NCBI GenBank assembly: GCA_029931535.1
Contig: JAQPZY010001344.1
Location: forward strand, 1,281,501-1,345,500
Direction of reading: 5' to 3'
DNA from: Margaritifera margaritifera
Taxonomy: Eukaryota; Mollusca; Bivalvia; Unionida; Margaritiferidae
Length of the DNA stretch: 64,000 nt
Shown: in pieces, positions 1 through 12,834 of the stretch
How the letters are laid out: every line of letters begins with the position of its first letter
Numbering within the stretch: the stretch's first letter is position 1
Notes under the pieces: model-generated
Databases searched by the model: none
What the model saw: the letters and a program-made list of their open reading frames with translations, nothing else
What the model was told of the DNA's origin: nothing
Made by a program: the position numbers and the translations under genes

Positions 1-780
1 AAACATGTAGTCTGGAAGTATTTCTGAAGTAGCAGCACTAAATCCAAAATGTGCTGTATAATAATATCTCTGAAGCAGAATATCACATACAAAGAACCAA
101 TTTCGTTAAAGACCTCTCAAGCTGACGAAACTATATAGAATGACGAACGCTGCGATTACATCTTATTTTATAGTTTTAGTACTGCGTAATTGAAACAAAC
201 CAAATTTGTATTCCGTCTCAAATCAACACCTTAATATTACGATCTTACTATCTAACTTCTGGTCAACAAAATGAATCATTCCTGAATTGCGAAATCCAGG
301 TCAGGTCAAGTGCAAAACTCACGCGCTGAGTCACGTGACAAGACTAATGCTTCAAACGATAATATTGATTTTCCCAGGGCCAATGTACTGGGTCACATTG
401 AAATTACCGTATATGTGTACTCTGCAAAACGACACCTATTAGACTATTACACAAAGGTCATAAACTAATAAAACTATACCATTATTTAAAAAGATGATAC
501 ATAATTCCGTAACAATATACACTATCTCTTTTATTTTAATTCAAATTTTACTATTCCGTCTATATGTGCCATCTGGTATTTGTTACTGTTTCTAGTATTC
601 TTATATCGAAAAAACGTTCTGTTTCCCATGTATGTCATCTCCTTGTTGTAAAATATGTTTTATCCTTGCGTGCATTTTGTTCTCATGAAATCTCATGCAT
701 TACTTACATGCACCTTCAAATCCTTCTTTTTATTATATAATGGTATTTCCTATATTATCTAATTTTATACAGTTTCTTAC
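1..780. other. AT-rich unique sequence, no gene seen
   Basis: All six frames are closed by frequent stops and I see no repeat, RNA gene or transposon terminus. Confidence 0.5.
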
Positions 781-950
781 TGCATGCCATGCACGGACAA
801 AACGTGTCCCATTTTTGTACATATATTAATATGCATGCCATGCATGGATAAAACGTGTCCCATGTTTGTACGTATATTAATACACTCTTACTGCATGCCA
901 TGGATGGACAAAACGTGTCCCGTTTTTGCACATATATTAATACACTCTAG
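781..950. repeat. Short minisatellite, 3 copies of about 51-60 bp
   Basis: Three imperfect copies begin with tgcatgcca at 781, 832 and 892 and share the core acaaaacgtgtccc followed by a catatattaat block. The frame across it is open (784-1059), but only because the unit repeats; no protein similarity is seen. Confidence 0.8.
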
Positions 951-2590
951 TCGGGAGCCTTGCTCTGTGATTCCACATTTTATTTCCTTCTTTTTTGATC
1001 AGAATGTACGTTCCACACCTTTCTTCAACGCACCAAATGTATGTACTAGCTTAACCTAAAATAATATTATCTCCTATATCTTCATCATCTACATGTTTAT
1101 TTGAATTGATAATCCAAGATAATCATTGACAGCTTTTGTCTGTAATAGATAACTTTTTAATATTGAATTCGTAAATACACGTAACTTATATGGCCACTAC
1201 TATTCTTAGACATTAGTTCTTCATTTTTATTTAATACCTACTTCATCATTTATGATTTGATTTTGCGAAATATCTCGTTACAAGGACCAAGTTCGCTTTA
1301 TGCCAGTTTGTTGTAGTTACGAATCTGTTGTTGTAAGGATCATACATTTAATTTGGAAGAGTTATCACCATTTTTCCATCGATGTCAAACCAGCATGTAT
1401 AATAGAGTTTGGTCAGAAATATAAATCTATATTTAATATTTAATATTATCCAACTTGTTTGTTAAATTTCCTGCATGTTTTAATATATATAAAACTCATG
1501 TTTCTAGAAATACAATGCTTATGTTATCTTCTGACATGCCTGACATATTCTCAGTAACAGTAAAATTCCCAGGAAAGGCAATGTCCTTTTAAGGAACAAT
1601 CTAAAATATAGAAAATGTGCATATTTTGTTACCGGATAATTCCTATCGGAGTCGGAAGCTAAATATCCTGTTATAAAGATCAAACTTACTATTGAATACG
1701 CTTTTTGTATACAATTTCCAACGGGAACCCGAATATTCCGATGTAATGAATTTTGTTGTAACGAGAGTTGACTATATTGTTCATCTGCATGACATCTTTT
1801 CAAATCCCACTTTAGTGTAATTAGCCTAATTTTTGCATGCCTTTTTATTAATATAATATACTATCTTGCATTGCTTACAAGCAGTTTTAGAGACGTGTAT
1901 ACATGTGAACAAACATAGATGATAAGAAAATTTATAACTGTTGGTTTTGACTGATTCAAACACCCAAATAAAAAATCTAGATCTCCGATATAGAGGAGGT
2001 CTGACGGATACCGATACGAGGTAATGTTTTCTTGACTTTTAGATTCAGCAATCAGATGACAGCTTTTCACGTTTATAAAAAAATATAATTCGAAATATAT
2101 CATTCCTAACGATAACTCTGTCTAACACAAAATGCAACAATTATCCTGATATGTTACTAAATATAAGTACACGTGAATTCCAAAGATCTGCAGAATATAA
2201 ACCTTTACCTGTGCCTTTCAGATCTGCTTATTACAAAAATATATTGATTTTAGTTGGATTGGTTATTTAGAATGTCCTTTTTGATTGCAACGTGTCTATT
2301 TTTCACATTAAATTATCAAATTATACAATGAAACATTCCGAAAACATAGAAGATTATGTGTTGTGCAAGATTTTGTATTATCTCTTGAATAGTGGGCTAA
2401 TCTCACATGTGGTTAAGTTCGGATTTCTGTTATGTAAAATAAATAGACGAACGGTACATAAATAATCTCAATGAAGTGTCCATACCTGCACAGCAATAAA
2501 GCCATAGACGTCGACGGTTGAAGGGTAACGCAGGCTTTATCAATTGCCCAATCGGGTCACTAACTGAAACAGAAAACATAACTCGTGGCA
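951..2590. other. AT-rich unique sequence, no gene seen
   Basis: Only ORFs under 95 codons, without similarity or coding character. No transposon end or RNA structure was noticed. Confidence 0.45.
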
Positions 2591-2599
2591 TTATCTTGT

Positions 2600-2763
2600 T
2601 AAAAAAAAAAGAAAGAAAGAAGAAGAAGCAAGTCTAAGATTTTCAGTGGAGATGACTGCGAAATGGAAAACCAGTCTAAAGAGTTATACACTGAGAGTGT
2701 TAACGTTTCTATGGAGATTCATTCTCAAACCTCTGTCTCTCTCTCTCCCCCCCCCCCCCCCCC
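2600..2763. repeat. Purine tract and (CT)n/poly-C microsatellite
   Basis: An A/AAG-rich tract at about 2600-2629, then (CT)n running into an uninterrupted C run of about 17 bases at 2731-2763. Confidence 0.85.
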
Positions 2764-2765
2764 GG

Positions 2766-3308
2766 TTCTCTCTCTACTCGGTACATCATTGATTTGTTCG
2801 TTAATTGGTAAAGCAGACTCTAAACAATAAACCAAAGAACTTGATTTAGCTCTGAAAAATTATTATCCTTAAAAAGACATTAATTATTCGGCATCGGTAA
2901 TGTCATGGGAGAAAATTACAGGGTGTGCACTGATTCATATTTAGTGAGATGGTTTTATAAACGAAAAACTTGTCAACGTGTTATTAATTTAATTTTATAA
3001 CCCAATTACTAGTCAATTTGACGTTGATTTCTCCATTTGAATACAGTAGTTTATCAACACCAATTATACAGTGAAATCATTCGAGAGGACAATTAACGTA
3101 ATTATCATTGGTTATGCGCAGTTTTTCAACTAAACAAAACAATCACAGATGGAAAAGTTCTCTCAAAGACCACACGGTCCAATCAACACATACGATTTAA
3201 AACTGTCAGCGGACTTCGTCGCCTTCGCCATTAGTAATTGGTAAAGATTATAAAGACATGAAAAGAAAAATAGCATTTTAAGTTTTCAGACTAACGGCAT
3301 ATTTCATA

Positions 3309-3310
<2 letters not shown>
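2766..3310. other. Unique sequence, nothing recognised
   Basis: AT-rich, no ORF of note and no repeat. Confidence 0.4.

Positions 3311-3393
<83 letters not shown>
3311..3393. repeat. (TA)n microsatellite
   Basis: About 80 bases of alternating TA with a few substitutions (ca, gt). Confidence 0.95.
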
Positions 3394-3396
<3 letters not shown>

Positions 3397-3508
3397 TGTC
3401 AGAAACATTTATATCGCCATAGATATAACCACTGAAACCACATGATTTCACCATTAAGGAAATAAATATGCACCTATAACAATATTTCCATTCTTGATTC
3501 CTTTTTTC

Positions 3509-3510
<2 letters not shown>

Positions 3511-3573
<63 letters not shown>
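3511..3573. repeat. (CT)n microsatellite
   Basis: About 31 uninterrupted CT units. The minus-strand frame reading (RE)n through it is an artefact. Confidence 0.95.
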
Positions 3574-3574
<1 letters not shown>

Positions 3575-3576
<2 letters not shown>

Positions 3577-4478
3577 GTAAATAAAATGAGCCTGCATTAA
3601 TGAGCCTCATTATTATGAAGAAATGAAGGGTGTCAGTCAAATAATGTCTTTCATGGTATCCTATCAATTTTAATATTCCAAATAAATTGATAAAATGATT
3701 TTTGAATATCCGATAAAGTATTCTTATTTGGGTCGGGTAGTAAGCAAGCCATATGGTAATTTTGAAAACAAATGTATTTTCATGATACAAATTGACCTCT
3801 CAGTGAAAGACTGCGTGAATTGCGGATTTTGATAGTGTTCCTGATTTAATCTAATAGACGAATAATACTGATTTTATCAAGTCTTGCTTACATTGTATTG
3901 GAATTTTAATTCCCAACACTTATATCATATTTGATGACTGTTTAGGTAGAGCTTTTTTCTTGCTGTCTTTAAAATATACAATGATAATAACTACGTTTTT
4001 GAGTAGATATAGGAAAATATTTTATTTGTGAAACATTTCTTATTTTCCCACGTCAGAAGCTTCTATTATACCTTGCCTGTTTGGCGACCAAACGCCGTTT
4101 CAAAAATGGCTTGGTGTTATTTCAGTTGAGGTTAGGTCGCACCGGTAGTCCGATCAATCAACCTCTAAATCTGTAAGGATGCAGATGAACGGTTTGGGTT
4201 TGTTATCACATATTCATTAACTGTGAAATTGGTGCAGACAAATCTGTTTGCAGCACATCGGTGTACATTTTAGACACTTACCGGTATTTCTCGCGGCTCT
4301 TGCATTACGGTCGGTTGAAGGGTTCTTTCGGTGATATGTACAGAATATTTCCGGATCAAATCCTATGTTTGACAAATTGTTAATCCATGTGGAATAACAG
4401 AACCCTACCTCCTGTCACCATTTCGAATTTCATGGCTACATCCAGCTGTTCCATCAGATCTAAGAACCAATCAGATGC
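3575..4478. other. Unique sequence, nothing recognised
   Basis: No coding, RNA or repeat signal was seen. Confidence 0.4.
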
Positions 4479-4768
4479 GACTTTCGCTCATTTGAAAGTT
4501 TCGGTTGTTTTGGTCATGTAACTCGACTCAGCGTCAGTGGTATTTTCATTTGACCATCACGCGCACATAGGAAGCGAAGCGTCTATACATCACAGGTAAG
4601 AATATTTAAAATTACCTGTTATTGTGGATCTCTCGTTCAGTTCATTTAAGGAGTGAATAGACAAAAACAACAACAACAACAACAACAACAAAATGTCGAA
4701 TAATTTTTGTCGAGTCGAGTCACATGATCAAAGCAGACGAAACCGAAACTTTCAAATGAGCGAAAGTC
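4479..4768. mobile_element. MITE-like foldback element, about 290 bp
   Basis: The left end at 4479 starts gactttcgctcatttgaaag. The right end at 4768 is its reverse complement. The first 27 bases match perfectly and the similarity continues with small gaps for about 55 bases (a gtcatgt..actcgactc block recurs in both arms). The roughly 180-bp middle is non-coding and contains an (AAC)n run at 4664-4691. I see no clear target-site duplication, so the superfamily is unassigned. Confidence 0.6.
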
Positions 4769-4822
4769 AGAACAGGTAAAGTTGTGAAACCACGCTTTGC
4801 TAGTCCGATACATTTACCTGTT

Positions 4823-4870
4823 CTTCCCCCACCCCCCATTCCCCCACCCCCCAACCACACCCACCACCCA
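4823..4870. repeat. C-rich low-complexity tract
   Basis: Runs of 5-6 C separated by single A or T bases. The overlapping ORFs on both strands are compositional. Confidence 0.85.
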
Positions 4871-5452
4871 GCCTGCCTCAAATATGCAAACATAATGTCG
4901 ATTGATATATCTTTAACGGTCACTGAAATTCTTGCGGATCTTTATGCCATCTGTCAGTGTGCCTCTGCCTTTTCTTGGTGTTAGTCAGTAATAAAATAAA
5001 AATACATGTTAGCTTAGATTACATTTTAAATCAATAAAGACAGTATTGTAAGGTAATCTGCAGCAAAGACCGTCCGTTGGGGACTAATGTCACCTTAATA
5101 TGGATATCGCTTAAAGCTGAAGATTCACTTTCAGAACGGTTTGGAAAAATCGGCTCGTTTTATTATATGTTTGTATTAATGGCCAATCGGTGGCGCTGTA
5201 AGAAGTTGTTTATTTTACAAAAATTGGCATACGCAAGTTTTGAGCGGAATTCGAGAATCCTTAACAAGTTTAAAGGAAATTGTTATGTATATTTAATCTA
5301 TGATGTGTGTTTAAATCTTGTCCATGAAGGTAAGTTGTACTTTAGGATCTGGTCACTTGTAAACAGAATGTGTACAACCATTTGAGTTCAAGAACAGTCT
5401 TGTTGGCAGTTAGACTGTTTTTTTTTCTTCTCCATTTTATTGCTTCACATCC
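4871..5452. other. Unique sequence with one 102-codon ORF of unknown meaning
   Basis: A 102-codon frame runs at 5077-5385 (+). It resembles no family I know, has no domain motif and lies directly before an LTR, so it is probably chance or transposon debris. Confidence 0.3.
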
Positions 5453-5938
5453 TGTTATGATATAGGTCAAGTGCAAATGTGTATAAATATGGATTTGGTA
5501 AACAAATAATTCATTCCTGTTTTAGATCAGTTTGTGGGAATCCATTTGATACCAAATTTTACAGTTTGTACCGTTGAAATCAGATATAATTCAAAAGGAA
5601 TAATTTATTTAAGATATTCGTTGGAATTACTAACGTGCTCATTGACTTTTGAATTATTACATTACCTTGGACTTTTGTGAACTCATTCAAAGACATTCTG
5701 GATTGTATCATTGTGTTATATCAGGACATTCATGACTATTGGAACTCATTCGGAATATTGTATATTTTTGGACTTGTGATCAGGACATTTAGGATTATTT
5801 GGAATTTGATTCCCAATATTGTAAGTATCTCTTTAATTTCACTTTGTATTGTAGGGAAATAAATTGCTTGTTGATATTACTTACACTGTTGGTTTCACTT
5901 TCTTTCTATCACATATTTTAAGACTTAAAGTCGTGACA
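5453..5938 (+). mobile_element. Diverged solo LTR related to the Gmr1-like element
   Basis: It begins TGTTATG and ends GTGACA, matching the termini of the intact element's LTR (read on its coding strand: TGTTATG...GTAACA). The last 90 bases align well with the intact LTR: an aataaattgcttgttgat block (polyadenylation signal), then ttggtttcact, then agtcgt.aca. Upstream it shares a run of ggacttgtgat and ggattatt blocks in the same order. A TATA-like tgtataaatatgg lies at about 5481. It is shorter than 760 bp and has no visible target duplication or internal region, so it is an old solo LTR or a fragment. Confidence 0.65.
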
Positions 5939-5964
5939 AAATATTATAATACGACCTTTAAGAA

Positions 5965-6650
5965 CAAAGTTATTATTAATTTGTAAATATCTATTTCTAC
6001 TGTGTATTTCACAAAGTTATTAATTTCGTATGCATTGTAGGTATCTATTTCTACTGTGTATTTCACAAAGTTATTATTAATTTCGTATGCATTGTAGGTA
6101 TCTATTTCTACTTTGTATTTCACAAAGTTATTTATTAATTTCGTATGTATTGTAGGTATCTATTTCTACTGTGTATTTCACAAAGTTATTATTAATTTCA
6201 TATGCATTGTATGTATCTATTTCTACTGTGTATTTCACAAAGTTATTATTAATTTCATATGCATTGCAGGTATCTATTTCTACTGTGTATTTCACAAAGT
6301 TATTATTAATTTCATATGCATTGTATGTATCTATTTCTACTGTGTATTTCACAAAGTTATTATTAATTTCATAAGCATTGTAGGTATCTATTTCTACTGT
6401 GTATTTCACAAAGTTATTATTAATTTCAAATGCATTGTAGGTATCTATTTCTACTGTGTATTTCACAAAGTTATTATTAATTTCGTATGCATTGTAGGTA
6501 TCTATTTCTAATTTCTACTGTGTATTTCACAAAGTTATTTATTTCCAAATATTACAAAGAATTGTAATGCATTGTAGGTATCTATTTCTACTGTGTATTT
6601 CACAAAGTTATTTATTTCCAAACATTACAAAGAATTTTAATGCATTGTAG
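5965..6650. repeat. 57-bp minisatellite, about 12 copies
   Basis: The unit contains tatctatttctactgtgtat then ttcacaaagttatt, and varies in the tail (ttcgtatgcattgtag). 57 is a multiple of three, so frames on both strands stay open (6113-6511 +, 6128-6466 -). These repeat 19 residues exactly and are not genes. The array starts 27 bp after the solo LTR. Confidence 0.95.
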
Positions 6651-8400
6651 ACCATCAGAAATGCAAAACGATGATAAACATGTTTATAAGTAAAACTTTC
6701 AAAATAGTATGTGATGTCAGTCTTTGAAAGTAAGAGTCATTATAGTTCTGGAGAAAAAAATAGGTTTAAAGCTATTTGTAGTAGCAAAATCTGGGTCAGT
6801 GTTTGAAACAGGTCTTAGAACATCCTTCAAGGGTTGGCCATAATCGGATTCCTTTGTCACAAACCTTTAATGTTAGGACAAAAATCTAGAACAAGTGGTC
6901 CCTGATACCGATATAATCCATCGCAGATAAAATAACGATATAATTTATTAAAAACAATAGCTGTAACATATCTTATTTATATCTGTGCATCTCGACATTA
7001 CAGTTTTAGATAGTTTCCTTTCCAAATAATTTCCCATATATTTACATAGAAATAAAATAAATTGTTATACACTTGACAGAATGTTCCAATTAATTTAAGA
7101 CGATACCTGACGGTAAGATTGTCATTCTTTTGACCATGATACGCAAGGGTCAGTGTAATACTAAACTTAATTTTTTTTTATTGATCAAAGATTTTTTTCT
7201 TTGTTGTGTTATTACTGCCAATTACAAAATTACTTCGTAGATGAAAATTTGTGGTGGGGTGGGGTGAGGTGGCGGTTTCAAATGGTTTAATTGTCCAAAA
7301 AGACTAATTTAACGTGATTCTGTAGAGGGAGTAGAAATACTTTTGTTTTTATCTGTCTGTGTGTGTGTGTGGGGGGGGTGCAAATGAGATAATTTACAAT
7401 TAAAAACTGGATAAAAATGTTCGACTTCATTGCTGAAATAATACTGATGTGATATGATTCTTTATAGTGAGTACCGATTTAAAAACTTGAAGAAATCAAT
7501 ACTTTCATTTTCAAGCCTTAAGATGAAAAGCTTTAATTTCATTAATGGAGTTTCACGCCATAAATTTGCGGTAATCAGTGAGAATAAACGTTTGCCGCTA
7601 TGATGCATAATCAGTCGTTTGTTTTATTTGCCCTGGAGAAGTGACAAAGCTTTTAGAAGGATATGTTATTACGAAAAAAATATTAGCTGTCTAATAACAA
7701 GAGTCAGAAATAAAATTGTAGCCTTGCTATATCATTAGCTGTCAGTATTTTATATTTATTGCTGTTGAAGTGAAAAGGTTAATTTACTCTATTATTGGTT
7801 GGTTTTAAATAATATTCACATGTAACAAACAGAATAATTCTTTGCCGCCGGAATCAGGCTCACTATCAACCAATTGAAGTGCAATTGACCCGTCCGCTCA
7901 GAATTATGTTAATGTACCATTTAATGTAATTGTTCATATTCAAACATAGGAACCACGTCTTATCTGTATACTTTTCTTGCGTACGATGACTTGAATGGTT
8001 TCTTCTTAACCATAATTGAATGAGTTTTCTTGTCGTCTTTGTAGTACTAATCTAACTGATTTTGATGGAATAATATATAACTTATCTTGAACATTTTAAA
8101 CAAAGATATTATCCAACGGATGAATAACGAGCTAATACAAAGGCTTCCACCATATTTTACAACATGAAATGAATTAATTTAAACTTTGAATTTAAATATT
8201 AGTGAAGACCATGTTTCTTTCACTGTATTAGGCTTCAATTAAAATTAAACAATCTCTTTTTGTTAAAGAAAGCTAAAATAATATAGATCTTACAGAAAAC
8301 CTTGACATTCTGTCTGACTTTATACTTGCATAACCAGTTTGCCTTTTTCCTTTAGATGACGGCGTTACTTATCCTGCTTTGTTTGCTTTAACTCCAAACA
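6651..8400. other. AT-rich unique sequence, no gene seen
   Basis: Only a short (TG)n/G run at about 7358-7379 stands out. No long ORF, RNA or transposon end. Confidence 0.45.
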
Positions 8401-8401
8401 C

Positions 8402-8580
8402 AAATATACAACGATGAGCAGGCTCGGAAATAAGAAAACTCTGAGTTTGAGTTTGGGTTTCCAATATCAGCCAATCAGAAACTAATTTTCAACAATAACG
8501 TTGTTTGTGATTGGTCAATATAAAATTTCTAGCTCATACTTTAGCTCGAAAGTTGCATAATTTCCGGACCAGGATTACGT
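8402..8580. mobile_element. Imperfect foldback (MITE-like) element
   Basis: The two halves are imperfect inverted copies centred near 8497 (caataacgttgtttg). CCAATCAGAAAC on the left pairs with GTTTGTGATTGG on the right, and GGCTCGGAAAT at 8410 with ATTTCCGGACC at about 8562. Many mismatches suggest age. No TSD was identified. Confidence 0.45.
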
Positions 8581-9681
8581 GAAATCAAAGAGCTAGACTG
8601 TATTCTACCGAATGTATCTATATCGTACCATCGTCAATAAATCTTCTAGGGTTTAATGCAACAAGCGTTTGAACCTTTCTAAGTTTACTCTTTTCGAACC
8701 GGTTCAACCCGATATAAACCTCGGCATACAAATATTATCAAGTGATAGCTTACACAATTTTTTTTCTTTCGCTTCATTACACGCCCAATTAACTTCAAGA
8801 CCATTTTAGTGATGATACTTTATCCGCCCTAAGAAATTGGTGTCAGTCAAAGGTTATCGCAATGCTATCTAAATTTAGTTTAATCCGCATTAGGTTTCGA
8901 CAACGTAGATAATTGTTCCACGTGCAGATCTCGAGCGATTGCCCAAAAATAAGCAACGGAAATGATTATACTTTCGAAAATGATCAGTCTTTGTTTAAAT
9001 ATATTATACATGTTCATGTTGGGGTTTTCAAGAGGCCTATTTGGTGAATAAAAATATAGAAGGTCAACACGATAAGTTATGCATCATGTAAGAGTGAGTG
9101 AATTAGTGTTAAAAATTTCAAACAAAAATGACGATTACCCCATTTTTGGAACCAAATATTTAAAGCAATAAAATTAGTTCACTCTAATAATCATCCGTAG
9201 CAATATTTTCTATTCTGTCTATACTTCCTAAGTCGCCTATTTTAATTTATTTTAAAAAAAATAAATAATGTGCGACAATGACACATACATGTAAAATTCA
9301 GATCTCAAGGTTAAATACACGTTTTTTCAATTCATGGCTAAAAATGAAATGAAATTTTGTGCCTATGGATTTTACTTCATTTTTAAAAATTCTTGATTTA
9401 GGTGCAAATCTCTGCTCAAAAAGTCTCAGCAAATCTGCCATTCTTGTTATATCTCATTTCCTAGGTCTTTTGTCATTAGGCTTATTTTGCAAAATTAAAA
9501 CATGAAATATACATGCTTCGTAAGCTACGAAATAAGGACATTGTTTACAAAATGCAACTAACTCTTAGACTGTCATTCAACTAAAAAGAGCTAGAGAGGA
9601 AAACGAAGTTCCACTTTTCATGATGGTCACTATCATTCTCAAGGTTAATTTTTTAAAATATTGGTCATTATGCAATTGATC

Positions 9682-9682
<1 letters not shown>
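8581..9682. other. AT-rich unique sequence, no gene seen
   Basis: No ORF, repeat or structured element recognised. Confidence 0.4.
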
Positions 9683-9748
<66 letters not shown>

Positions 9749-9758
9749 ATATATATAC
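9683..9758. repeat. (TA)n microsatellite
   Basis: About 75 bases of TA with one interruption near the right end. Confidence 0.95.
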
Positions 9759-11403
9759 ATAGGTATATGAAGTAAATCTAAGTATATTACAAGAAGCACT
9801 GAAAATCCCATCAGCAATAAACAATCAGTTTATATTCTTTTCTTGATTTTTCTCGCGTGCAAGTTATGTAATTCAATGTATCTATTAATAATTTTTGTTT
9901 TTTCCACATCATTCTATTTTAATAAAGATTTCCTAGAATAATAAATATATCAATAAACTTGGAATATTCTAGTTACGTACTCCGAGAGACAGTTTTACAA
10001 GAAAATTCACTCTTCTATTCGAAAAATATTCATCGGATTTGTGAAGCATTGCCCTCACGTAACTTATTTTGTTATCCGATTATTGCCGATTTTGTTGAAA
10101 GATATTTGCAGATTTGACATAAAATTAGGTTGGATCATTTTTTAGTCTAATGATTATGCCAGCTGGAATCAATATTTTATATTTATCCTTAGATTTTCTT
10201 TTTTCTTTAGCAAACTGCTTTATTTATTACAATTACATATTAAATATACGCAATCATATTTGTTTTTACAACTTTGGTGAGTCTTCGAAGCAAGGGTTGC
10301 CTACTGAGAGATATTCAATTTACACGTACCAATCAACATAGTCACTACCGTTATAAGTACGGTATTTCAGTGGTTTTGCTTACCAACTAATACTATATGT
10401 TTGTTATACCTTACATTCGTTAATTGTAACAAACACAGAAAAAACAATGACAATTTTTCCTGTCATTCTAGTAAATAAGCGCCATCAACAACATTTCCGA
10501 TTACCTAATACATGTGTGGACATATAGAAGTTTGTGGAAACATGGCCTTTTTACAGCACTTTCTGGATAATAAAATATATAATGAATAATATTCTACTGC
10601 AAATAATGAACGGAAATAGCAAGGAAACGTCAGCCAGTTAATAACTGTAGCATCTGTATATAATTATTCTGACTGGATGCCTGTAGGTAAACTGTACCGC
10701 CCACATATAGCCAAGGCGGTTGGTGGAGTTTCATTTAGGGGAAAATGCGCCTTTGACTGAATGGAAATAAGTGTTGTTTTTGTTCTGTGTAAACAAAGGA
10801 ATAGTATATTTCATGCTCAGATGAAATACACCATACATACATATACTAATTAGTTACCCAAAGTTTTACAAATGTTTAAGACTGTTGATTCATTCGTAGT
10901 ATGTGATTATTAATTAGGCACACAAAATCAATGCTTTTATAAAAAAGAATTGATATCCGTTTTTGCACTTCTTGCATGATGATATATGTCAAAGACAAAG
11001 ACGATCAAAGCTTTACAACAAAAGCAACGATGAAAAGAGTAACTTTTAAACATTACTGAATGAAGTTTTGTGGCAATGGCTGTTTAACTTGTAGCCATGG
11101 TAACGGCTAAAGTGTTAGATAGGTGTTTTTTTATTGTAGTAGTTAACATGGTAGTATCGAAATAGGCGTTGGAGAAGGAGATCTGTCTTTTCTGTTTAAA
11201 GACCTAATGCTATTTCTTGTACTATCTGACGTTAAGTAAAACTGCCTACATCTTGTAATAACGATTGGTGAGAATCTTTATCAGCCAGAAATAATGTAAA
11301 GCTTGAAGAGAAAGATTCATTATCTGAAACGGTCTAAAGAAACAGGCGATGGTGCCGTGAGTCCATTATGTCATTGCCATAACTAGTTTTCAAGCTGTTG
11401 TTA
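9759..11403. other. Unique sequence, no gene seen
   Basis: A 63-codon hydrophobic ORF at 10150-10341 (+) is not convincing. Nothing else was recognised. Confidence 0.4.
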
Positions 11404-11467
11404 AAGATATCCATGGATTATGAATGTTAATCCTAAAGATATCCATGGATTATGAATGTTAATCCTA
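11404..11467. repeat. Perfect 32-bp tandem duplication
   Basis: Two identical adjacent copies beginning aaagatatccatggattatg. The identity suggests a recent duplication. Confidence 0.9.
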
Positions 11468-11531
11468 TCCCAAAACAAGCCTATAATCACTTCCGTAAAC
11501 CTATTTTCACTTTCATTTGAGACAGCGTATA

Positions 11532-11879
11532 CTAGCATTCGGAACTACCTCTGCTATTTCTGCAGGAAAAACTATGCCTCGGCTGTATGTCGGCGCAGTA
11601 ATTTGCAGAAAAATCATACATTTTATTCGCTAGAAATTTATCAGCAAAAAAGAAACCACAATCTATCAGGACCACTTTGGCTATTTCTGCATTTGGATTG
11701 ACTATAGGATTGACCGAGATGTTACGAATGAAAAAAATAGTTCCATCAGTTGTAACTTCTCTGTCAATCCTTTTTTCGTAAATATCCAAAAGTGGTCCAA
11801 ATGGGAACTCTCCACGTACATTCGAGATATGATCCGTATGATTGACCTCGAAGTTGCGAATGTTTATACTAGGTGACAT
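11532..11879 (-). CDS. Unrecognised 115-codon ORF (low confidence)
   Basis: One of the few ORFs over 100 codons that lies outside repeats and microsatellites. The predicted peptide has mixed composition with Asp, Glu, Arg and Asn rather than the Ile/Phe/Tyr/Lys bias of chance AT-rich frames. I recognise no domain, signal peptide or membrane segment. It overlaps an 81-codon ORF on the other strand (11456-11701). It could be a single-exon fragment, transposon debris or chance. Confidence 0.15.
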   Translation of the reverse strand: MSPSINIRNFEVNHTDHISNVRGEFPFGPLLDIYEKRIDREVTTDGTIFFIRNISVNPIVNPNAEIAKVVLIDCGFFFADKFLANKMYDFSANYCADIQPRHSFSCRNSRGSSEC

Positions 11880-12596
11880 TGCTATTTATATTTCGTCATT
11901 CTAATGATCTAGTTCATCAAATCTAAGGAAAGAAAATGTTCCTTTGTTTACTTTAATGTACCGTCATTTTTTTAGTATTCTATGATTGAGAGAAAATACA
12001 TGTTAGATGAAAGTAATTAAGGTAACATAATTAATTCCCTCTCCAAGGAGACACACCATTTTTTTATTTTGATGCAAAATGTTTAACATAGGATAGAATA
12101 CACTATAGTGATTTAACTCTCATATGATGCGAGAAAATACTATGCCGGTAACCTGTTGGTATGACGTAGTTACAAAGTGACGTACTTGCAATTAAGATAA
12201 GTCAATAATCTTTAACGGAAGAGTGACTAATTATATTGTCAACAATTGCCAGTTGCAAATTGAATGTAGATTAAGTTGTGATTGATTCTCCGTTGCTGGA
12301 ATGGCTGGCATATCAAGCTGTCTTGACTGTGTTAGTTACCAGTCTTATGACACGGCTCTCTCACCACATAGTTAATTGCGGTACATTACTTACTCGCGTT
12401 CCGTTCTCAACTGTTAGTAACTGTATCCAATCGATGATAAGTCGTCAGTAGATAGTATCTCAAGATTTATCACAAGGTTTTAACAGATCCTTGGCATATG
12501 ATTCAATCCTTTGCTTGCTCAAAGCGGGTATTTGAAGCTGCACTGAGTAACAGCGAAATATGAAAACTGGGAGGTTGGGAAGGATAAAAAAGGGTT
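11880..12596. other. Unique sequence, nothing recognised
   Basis: No coding or repeat signal. Confidence 0.4.
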
Positions 12597-12597
12597 T

Positions 12598-12628
<31 letters not shown>

Positions 12629-12632
12629 TTTA
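12597..12632. repeat. (ATT)n microsatellite
   Basis: About 11 imperfect TTA/ATT units. Confidence 0.9.
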
Positions 12633-12834
12633 GGTTTTACATCAACTCTTTAACACAAACAAGGCAAATTCATATATTTTAAGGAACACATATTTCTGCT
12701 GTCAAATTTAATACAGAAAGACATATTACTTACAATACGTAAGAAGCTACCTTTTGTTTAACAGTTTTATGTGATATTCGTCATCACTTTATGCAAAAAA
12801 CTGCTGATGATAGTATTGCTTCATTTTTATGTGA

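Noticed and set aside
3278..3790. 170-codon ORF with long (RE)n and (YI)n stretches
   Set aside because: Produced by (CT)n and (TA)n microsatellites.
6113..6511. 132-codon plus ORF and 112-codon minus ORF
   Set aside because: 57-bp repeat read in both directions; the period is a multiple of three, so frames remain open by construction.
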